From contig CM071932.1 of assembly GCA_016081115.2 (NCBI GenBank), forward strand, positions 58,621,639 to 58,685,638: a stretch of 64,000 nucleotides of DNA. Reading direction: 5' to 3'. The notes below the pieces were generated by a model. It had not been told where the DNA came from, made no database searches, and saw nothing but the letters and a program-made list of their open reading frames with translations. The first letter of the stretch is position 1; every line of letters begins with the position of its first letter. Both the position numbers and the translations under genes were made by a program. This stretch comes from Rehmannia glutinosa. Taxonomy: Eukaryota > Streptophyta > Magnoliopsida > Lamiales > Orobanchaceae. Below are positions 56,781-64,000 of the stretch, piece by piece.

Positions 56781-57482
56781 GGTTTTTGGTGATGGGCTCA
56801 AAGTGCTGACATTGTGAAAATTACGTATTTTATTACTAAACTTGTAATTGTCTAAATATATTGTCCCCACTTTCATTTTTTTATTTATTATGCTCATTAA
56901 TTCACTCATTATCCACACGAGATCTTCTGCTTCATTTTAAAGAAAATCTGCTATTAATGTCATCCTAATCCTCCCCATTCTTTTTAAAGAAACTACAATT
57001 TTAATTAATATTTCGCATGGAGTACTAAGAGAATTCAAAAGCAGATGGGATCTTCTATTTAAAAAAATGGTATTTTATCACATATCCCGTTGCACAGATG
57101 ATTATCACATGTATAATAATTATTCTTTTAATTTTCAAGCATTAATTGTGGATTTTAATAAAACAAGTGATAATTGTTAAAGAAACATGTGACAATCATC
57201 CGTGTGGTAAAATATGAGATGAAACACCCTTTTAGAATGAAAAGTTCCTTCCGATTCAGAAGTGTCAAAATGATAAGGATTGTGCATTTATCACTGTCTC
57301 CTCTAGGTTCAACAAATTCAGTTGATAGGGAATAATTTGGTATTATGATTTTGGTACAGGTATCGGTGTCAATATTTTGGAATTAAGTTAATTTGCGGTT
57401 TTTTTTTATGTGGATATACTTGTATTTATAAATCTCAGAATAGCTGTGAATGTAAATATGCAAAGTTGTACAGAAAAATTAT
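56781..57482. other. Intergenic, AT-rich
   Basis: No gene or clear element recognised. Confidence 0.5.
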
Positions 57483-57484
57483 TA

Positions 57485-57747
57485 TTTCATCCGTCCCATA
57501 AAGATAGGCAAGTAGAACAATTCACACAGATTAAGAAAAACATAATAAATGTAATTGAGATTATAATTCTTTTCCATATTTTTCCTTTTCTGCACTTGCA
57601 TTAAATGGAGATATATTATTCAAAGTAAATTAAATAAGGGTAATTTAGTCTATTATTGTGTAATTAATACCCTTAATAAGGAAACAAACCTATAATTTGG
57701 GACGAACAAAAAAGAAAAAGTAGTTTATCTTTTTGGGATGGAGGGAG
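57485..57747. mobile_element. Stowaway-like (Tc1/mariner) MITE
   Basis: The right end reads GGGATGGAGGGAG followed by TA. The left end, after TA, reads TTTCATCCGTCCCATAAAG, a decayed form of the Stowaway consensus CTCCCTCCGTCCC. 263 bp, non-coding, with a TA target duplication. Confidence 0.85.
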
Positions 57748-58450
57748 TATTAATTATGAACCTGTGATCCAAATAGTAATGTTACATAGCAAAGTTATAT
57801 TCCTTGTAGACTAATACTAATATACCATTTATGACTCATGAGAATCATTTATGGCTTCGGCAGTAAAGATTTCGTTGTAGTGTTCATAAAGGATGAACCT
57901 CATTCCTGAGAGCCCCCACTGCCCTTGATTGTCCTAGAGCTTCGTGGAGGATGTGAAGCGCGGGTTATGCCTCACCTAGTCAGGGTCCTTGGGCTGCCGA
58001 AGACTGAGTCACCACACAAGAAGTTCTCCTCCACCCTGTAAATCGTTACCAAAGAGATTAAAACAACCACACTGTGGGTGCCAGCAAGCAAACATCACAT
58101 CACCCAAGTCTTTTACCAGATGAGCTATGCCCCAGGGTCAATTGTAGTGTTTATAATTTTGCCCAGTAGAAAACGATTAAAAACAAAAAATACATTTTGA
58201 CAACGCTATGATTTTCTAATAAAAAGATGATCAGATGAAAAGGAGACGGAGAAGATAACATTTGTCCACATATAACGTTATTAAACATGCATTAAAAATA
58301 TGGCACTTGCAAATCTGTGTTCCCCATCAGAGCCGGTAACAGATGAACTACAACCTCAGACAGCTATGATTTCTTAACTAGAATATTCCCTTTCAGAAAG
58401 AAATAAACATAAATTTGATGATAATGATTAATCATTAATCCATGCCAACT
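57748..58450. other. Intergenic; possible tRNA-derived SINE at about 57890-58140
   Basis: On the minus strand GGGGCATAGCTCATCTGGTA (ending near 58135) resembles a pol III A box in a tRNA-like head. No convincing B box or poly-A/T tail was found, so this is tentative. About 58200-58450 would include the 3' UTR of the Tubby-like gene. Confidence 0.3.
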
Positions 58451-61081
58451 TCATTCACATGCCGGTTTAGTGTCAAAGCTGCTCAAGCAAATCGCAAAAG
58501 CTTGAAAAGCAGAGAGCGGGTACCGATAATCCATGGTAAATATGTCTTTTCCTATCTTCCCAAACTGCAAAATCACCTTTTCTTGTTCTGCGGCCGGTAC
58601 GTCAACCGAGGGGTCCACAGCAGCCACAAGCTGGAAATTTTTAACAGACGCCACCGTGACACGGCCTTTGAAATTTAAGCACCAGCATTGCAACTGTTCG
58701 TGCCATCTCGGCGCTTTGTTTTTAAGAACAAGTGCCGTTCCGGAGTTCGATGTCGATAAAGGCGAACTCGAAAGGTTGGGCGAGCTGGAATGCTTATCGT
58801 CGATATAGTGTGGAAAAGATATCGGAGTGGGGGCCGTTCCTCCCTCTTGAATGGACGAAACGGGAATTGAGTGCATCATGCAATGCATTCTTCTCGGTCC
58901 TCTTGTACGGAGGACGTTGAGTTCATAGGAAATTGTGGCGACACTGTAGTTATATGCAGGTAGTTTTGGAGAAACTTGTTTGGGGTAAAATCTTCGGCTC
59001 TGCCGACTGTTATGTTGAACGGTGGCATCATTTGGAGGTTGGCTGTCATATATGGTGAACTTGGTCCCAAGAAAATTAGACCTGAATAATGATTTTTAAG
59101 TTTAGTGAAAGCATAGGAAATGCGAAAACAGGTATTCAAAAGAATGATGTGAGAGGAGTTTGCCTGAGTTTTCCAACAAATGTGTTGCTGGCTCGAGAAA
59201 AGTCATCCGCGACCAAAGAAATGACGAAGTCTGTGCTTGTGGCCCGTCTAATCCTTTTGGCAGCCAGCAATAATTTATCATTCTCGTTCTCAGCTGCCCA
59301 TAGATTCAAAAGGTTAGTGGCATGCATTTTAGTGCGGATGACAAAGAGCTTCTAAATCAATAATTTTTGGTACATCCATTTTCTTTTTTAATTTCTATAG
59401 CAATTACAGGGGGTTCAGATCAAGAAATTCCATTCAAGGATATCATATTAAGATGTATTGGTGAAACTAGTACCAGGGGGGTCCCTGTCAATTTTCAGAG
59501 AAATAATAGTGCAAATACATTATCCACCAGTTATCAAAAAACTCAAAACAGGAATAAGTGCATCATCACCCAGGTCCCAATATCTGTGTCTCTACATGTA
59601 CCATACATGGCTTGACCTCATGCTGTCATGCATACGTGCCACGTTACCCCCCAGCCGCATGATTTTGTGACAACTCCCGGGATGTCATCATCCTCTCAAA
59701 AGGGCTCAAAGACAAATTTTCCTTTTAGATGATTTTTTTTTTTAATTTTGGTTTGACAAGTTTTCCCTCCATGAAATAATGTGATGCGCGCCTCTATTTT
59801 GAACCGTAAAGTGGATAGGACGAGTAAATATCTTTGAGCCATTTGAGGACTTTTGCTGGTTCAAACCCAGCGCCTCTGACATTTTTCCCATTTGAGGTCT
59901 TTGTGAAACTCCAATTTCAATCAATGTTTGCTATTTTATCCTAGCCAGAGAACTATATTAGTAACACAACAGCAATAATTTGTAGGTTCATATCGGAGTT
60001 AACCTCATTGGCTCAAATGTACACGTTTGTCAATAAATGTGGACGGATATCTGTTTTTACAGACGAGTGTTTGTCAGCAGGAATATCCATAAAGAGACCA
60101 TAATATCATTTTTGTTTTATATCCTTTCTCCTTCTTGATAAGTCAAATTTAATTTATATAACTATAAATCTTTTCTAGAAGACTACCAATCGATATGCTA
60201 ATGCCATTTATTCCATATTAAATTTTGAGAAGACTTTGAACTTATTACATGTTCAAAGGCATTTATGACATAGAAGGGTCATATTGTCTACAACTAACAA
60301 TTGACACGGTATGCAACAACCTTCCCAAAGGCAAACAAAATGACCACTTAAAAGCATCATTAACAGAATAACAGAACAGCCCGATAAAGTTCCAGAGAAA
60401 AATAACAGTGAATTGTACAGCACATAGCAAAATAACTCAAGGGGATATTCATTTAAAGCACACACACTTACACCCACACAAGCATCCATTCTAATTGAAT
60501 AACCAACTCCCAAAATTATATCAACCGAATAAACCGACTTACATGGGATCAATCCAAAATACAGGCGATATGTGGAAGTTGTCCTATCCCTCTTGATAAA
60601 GCATTGGATTGGAGCATCTCGGGGGCCCGGCTATTACCAATACAAGAAAGACACGGATGAAAGCCAGTATGAGACAATATTCATCCCAAAAAGATAGAAA
60701 TTATACTAAAACAGAATGGATTAACAAAACTACCTGCTTTAACGAAATCGGGAAGGTGAGCCTCCCACATTCCTCTGGAGTTTTAACGATTTCTTTGGTA
60801 ATATCCCTCCAAGATCTACAAACCGACGCACAAAACAAAACAACCGTCCTAGCAGGCCAAGCTGTCTCGCTCTCTTCAACTCTTCGAATGATGTCTAAAA
60901 GCAACTCTGGTGGTAAATTTGCCCACTGCCCTTGTTCAATTGGCTCAAAAGGAGCAACATCAGGGGCTATAAACGATCTCGTTCGGCTTCGCCAATGCTT
61001 CCCCTCAACCCCTCTCCTAGACATGCTGCCAATCCCATCTTTCATCTCCTTCAGCTCACGCACAATGCTTTTGAATGACAT
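58451..61081 (-). CDS. Tubby-like F-box protein (TLP/TULP family)
   Basis: Four exons: 61081-60734, 60630-60543, 59293-59164 and 59081-58451, giving 398 residues. Phases agree at every junction. Exon 1 encodes MSFKSIVRELKEMKDGIGSM and an F-box (ANLPPELLLDIIRRVEESET then CRSWRDITKEIV), which binds SKP1 in SCF ubiquitin ligases. The rest is the tubby domain: PIQCFIKRDRTTSTYRLYFG, KLLLAAKRIRRATSTDFVIS, DDFSRASNTFVGK, FLGTKFTIYDSQPP, YELNVLRTRGPRRMHC, LKNKAPRWHEQLQCWCLNFK, GRVTVASVKNFQLVA, ILQFGKIGKDIFTMDYRYPL and the C-terminal FDTKPACE. The tubby domain binds phosphoinositides at the plasma membrane. Length is normal. The third intron (59163-59082) begins with GC instead of GT. Confidence 0.95.
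59082..59163 (-). other. GC-AG intron of the Tubby-like gene (82 bp)
   Basis: On the minus strand exon 3 ends AAACTCAG and the intron starts GCAAACTCC. The acceptor is TTATTCAG followed by GTCTAATTTTC. Only this choice keeps the frame and the conserved KLR-SNFLGTKF join. Phase is consistent. Confidence 0.85.
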
Positions 61082-61666
61082 CTCAATGGATCACAACCAA
61101 AAACTGTAATATTCATGTAAGTCAGACCAAATTTAAGTTACAAGCGAATAAAAATATCTGCTATAGAAAAAGCAGACAAGTTCCTCATTTTTCCACTTCA
61201 TTTTGGTGACAGATCCAACAGTTAATATCAAACTTCAACCCTTTTTCCAAAGAAACTAATAAAGAAACAGTGTAAAGTCTATGAATAAGATGCAAATTTA
61301 GATACACCAACCAAGAAACTGAAAACCAAAACTAAATCTAATACGTATTATAAATTAATAGTCAACCCAGATGTTGAGATTCTTAAAACTATTCAACACA
61401 ATGAGAAAATAAACCAAGAAAAGAAATGCACTTCTTTTAATAATTAATAGTTTTGTACTCATTGAGCAACAAGACCAAAACTTTAAACCCCAATTTCCTA
61501 ATTAATATATTCCTTGACATTCAAACCAAAGTTATCAACCCCAAACTCCAAATCTTCACAGTAACCCTAATTTACCTAAACATTATAAACAAAGAAATTT
61601 ACAGCTCCCCTTACTGAAAGTTTAAAACACAAAATCTTAAAAAAAAAAAAAGGAAATAAAATACAT
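61082..61666 (-). other. Upstream region or 5' UTR of the Tubby-like gene
   Basis: AT-rich, no ORF. It probably includes 5' UTR and possibly a leader intron, but no border can be set. Confidence 0.4.
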
Positions 61667-61842
61667 AATCTTCCGAAACCACAGAAAAATAATTCATCGT
61701 TCTCACAGGAACTTTGAGAGAGAGAAAAAACCCTAAAGTTAAAAAACTTAAAAAAAAAAAAAAAAAAAAAACTAATCTTCCGAAACCACAGAAAAATAAT
61801 TCATCGCTTTCACAGGAACTTTGAGAGAGAGAAAAAACCCTA
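61667..61842. repeat. Tandem duplication, period about 106 bp
   Basis: TAATCTTCCGAAACCACAG to AAAAAACCCTAA occurs at 61667 and again at 61773 with few changes, separated by a poly-A run of about 20. It lies upstream of the Tubby-like gene. Confidence 0.9.
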
Positions 61843-62096
61843 AGAGAAGAAAACCTTGAAAATGCAGGATCGAACGATGGCAGTATCAGATCAGGAGTAT
61901 TTATGCAATGAAGGCTCCAGATCAGCTCCAAACATCCCCTGCATTTCTCCGTATAAAGCCGAAATTTAAACCGCCATCACCGCTTCTCCGCCACCTTCAT
62001 CACGACTGCGGGCAGAAATTAACAGCTCCTTTTTAGACAAAGTTTTATTACAAGGAAAAAAGGCAATCCTCCCCTGCAAAATTTGCACGCCTTCAA

Positions 62097-62130
62097 ATTG
62101 CTCTCTCTCTTCCTGTCGCTCGCTCTATTG
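62097..62130 (-). promoter_or_regulatory. TC/GA-rich tract upstream of the Tubby-like gene
   Basis: GCTCTCTCTCTTCCTGTCGC on the plus strand, GA-rich on the gene's strand, about 1 kb upstream of the ATG. Such tracts are common near plant transcription starts; the role is unproven. Confidence 0.3.
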
Positions 62131-62382
62131 CTATATGGCTTGTAATAACTAATAATCCTTGTAATAAGATTGATTTTTATTTTATTTTTGGAAGAAAAAA
62201 GAATAATAAAAAATTACCTTTATTAATAAACTATCCTTATTTTTTTTTGCAGATATTGTATTAATTGTTTTTGATTGTAGTGTCAATAGTATATAAAATA
62301 TAATTGGGTGGGTCCAGTTAATCCGGGGGTCACATCATAGGGATGGGTTAATTGCTTTTAAGTTTTAATTAATTTGATGAGA

Positions 62383-63273
62383 GGGCGTTATTCACACTCC
62401 TAAAACTGATGAATACACTCATCTTCTAAATACGCCCCACACATTTTTTAAAATATAACATAATTATTAAATACAACCCCTATAATTTTCTATTTTACCA
62501 TTGCACTATCTTCCCCGCAAATACACCCTAAAACGATACACCCTCAAAGGGTGGTGGCAGTAGAAGGATTTCGGGCAATGGAATAAAATGTAATATTTTA
62601 TTTTAATTTCACACTTATAGTTGGATTGGTTTGAGTAATTGTTGGGTTAAATGATGGGTAACTATATTTGGTTTGAATTCTGGAGTTATACAAAGCTTTT
62701 TTTTCTGGTTTTGTCTGAACTTGAGGAAGAAGACGATGGATGGCATGATGAAATACTCGATCGTGCCACAAAGCACGGTCAAATTACTTTGATCGTGCCT
62801 TATTTGTAACTACGATCGTGTGATCATGCCATGTAGCACAATTGCACGAGCAAAGTTGTAATTACGATCGTGTCGTCATGCCACATAGCACGATGACACC
62901 ACCAAGGTTGCAATGCGAGTGTACCAAGTGTCGCAGTTTTGTTATTTAACAACAAATTTTAAACTATAAAAAACGAGTAAAAATAAAAAAATAACATATT
63001 TTACGTTGTAAATTAAGGAAATATTTATATTATTCAATAAAATTAATTTTTTGTTGATCATATTTATAATAATATGAGTGTTGGAAAATCTAGGGTTTAC
63101 ATGAGAAAAAAATTAACTTTTTGCAAGAATGTGGGTGTGTGTAAGGAAAATAGAGTGTATTATAACTTCTTTATGTAGGTAAGGGTATCATAATATTTTA
63201 AACTAATGGCATTTTTGAAATTATATGGAGGTGGACGTATGTATTAATTTTGGGGGTGTGAGTAACGTCACCC
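62383..63273. mobile_element. Non-autonomous MULE-like element
   Basis: 891 bp with TIRs GGGCGTTATTCACACTCCTA and, reversed, GGGTGACGTTACTCACACCC, flanked by TTTGATGAGA on both sides (62373-62382 and 63274-63283). A 9-11 bp duplication fits Mutator-like elements. No transposase. It contains the GATCGTG repeats below. Confidence 0.88.
62755..62910. repeat. Imperfect repeats with CGATCGTG and CATGCCA...TAGCACGA
   Basis: Units such as ACGATCGTG then TCATGCCATGTAGCACAA recur about every 56 bp, roughly 2.5 copies, inside the MULE-like element. No coding potential. Confidence 0.75.
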
Positions 63274-63283
63274 TTTGATGAGA

Positions 63284-64000
63284 TGTCCCAAAAACAAAGA
63301 AGATGTGATGGTACTGTGGGGGTGCAATATCTGACACGAAAACCTGATATGAACCAGACCTGAAGTTATTTCGATAAATTCGAACACGGACACGAGAAAT
63401 CAGAACCTAAACACGACTAACAAGCATCTGACACGATATTATTGTTTGTCTTAAAACATAATTATCTTAAATTTTACTTAATTTTTTTTTATGTATTTTG
63501 AACATAACCTGAAATTGACTAAAAGTTAAATATGACCGCTGACCCGAATTGTGATGATAGTGATACATTAATCATGGTTAACCTGCATTCACCTACAACT
63601 AAAAGGTATCCAAGAAAAGTAAAGAGAAATTTTATGATTTTTCCCAAAGAAAATTACCCAAAAGAAAAAAAAAGAGTTGGCGATTTTCATTTTTCTTCTA
63701 CTTCTCATGGACTGTTTACATACAGTTTAGAAAATTTGGGATCTAACTGTATCGTATTTTTTTTACAATTTCTTTTCATTATTTTCCCTCGAGGCCATCG
63801 TATTTTTTTATATTGGTGACCGTGAAACTTAAGTTGTTATTCAGGAAATCTTATTTCATTTTCATGTCCCATGATGAAATGTCCTGCCCAATTTTTTGTA
63901 AAGATTTATTTGGAATTAACTTTGTTGTGTTACTTAAGACTTAAGAGATGAGCTATAGCAATAATTCCGATAAGCCTAGTACACCAAGTCCAAGAAGAAC
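63284..64000. other. Intergenic, no supported gene
   Basis: It contains ACACGA-rich degenerate sequence at about 63330-63440 (GAACACGGACACGAG), typical of short plant DNA transposon remnants. A 95-codon plus-strand frame at 63532-63819 has no recognisable domain. Confidence 0.45.

Noticed and set aside
61611..61931. 106-codon minus-strand frame with Phe runs
   Set aside because: It is made of the poly-A run and GA tandem duplication upstream of the Tubby-like gene.
63532..63819. 95-codon plus-strand frame at the right edge
   Set aside because: No domain, low complexity, AT-rich surroundings and no promoter or splice signals recognised.

Overview
The window is nuclear DNA of a flowering plant, probably a eudicot. 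This rests on intron-containing genes of plant families (a Tubby-like F-box protein and two pectin methylesterase/invertase inhibitor-like proteins), on Ty1/copia, Ty3/gypsy, CACTA, hAT, MULE and Stowaway elements, and on initiator-tRNA-Met primer sites in the retrotransposons. The species cannot be named from the sequence.

Roughly 1-53,000 is a nest of transposable elements. The left edge (1-3869) is part of a Sirevirus-like copia element on the minus strand (family B, copy B2), inserted in the reverse transcriptase of a decayed Ty3/gypsy element (3870 to about 7276). From 7282 to 51516 lies one old copia element on the plus strand (family A). Its LTRs, PBS, PPT and matching 5-bp flanks (ATTTT) are all visible, but about 5.6 kb of element has been stretched to 44 kb by later events. 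Two blocks sit inside it. Block 1 (7850-29295) holds a non-coding LTR element (D), a CACTA transposon (12402-26704) whose transposase gene is split by a complete family B element (16921-24816, TSD TTTTC), and a 2.6-kb inverted copy of the far right end of element A. Block 2 (32596-49750, TSD CAAAT) is a complete 17-kb Sirevirus-like element (family C, minus strand), which itself carries two solo LTRs with target duplications.

From 53 kb the density of large elements falls and ordinary genes appear, all on the minus strand: two tandem PMEI-like genes (53586-54149 and 56189-56725) with matching promoter layout, and a four-exon Tubby-like F-box gene (58451-61081) containing a GC-AG intron. Between them are several short non-autonomous DNA transposons with clear TIRs and target duplications.

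The most unusual material is in families B and C. B elements encode Gag and a second protein (ORF3) but no protease, integrase, reverse transcriptase or RNase H, so they must rely on enzymes from elsewhere. Their LTRs carry a run of about nine short hairpins in the RNA leader, whose stems differ between units and between copies yet stay paired. They also carry repeated CGACCGGTCG palindromes, found both in U3 and just upstream of ORF3. Element C has a very long extra coding region after pol, preceded by what looks like its own plant-type promoter. Differences between repeat copies cluster oddly at CTG/CAG sites and may reflect sequencing error at CHG-methylated DNA.
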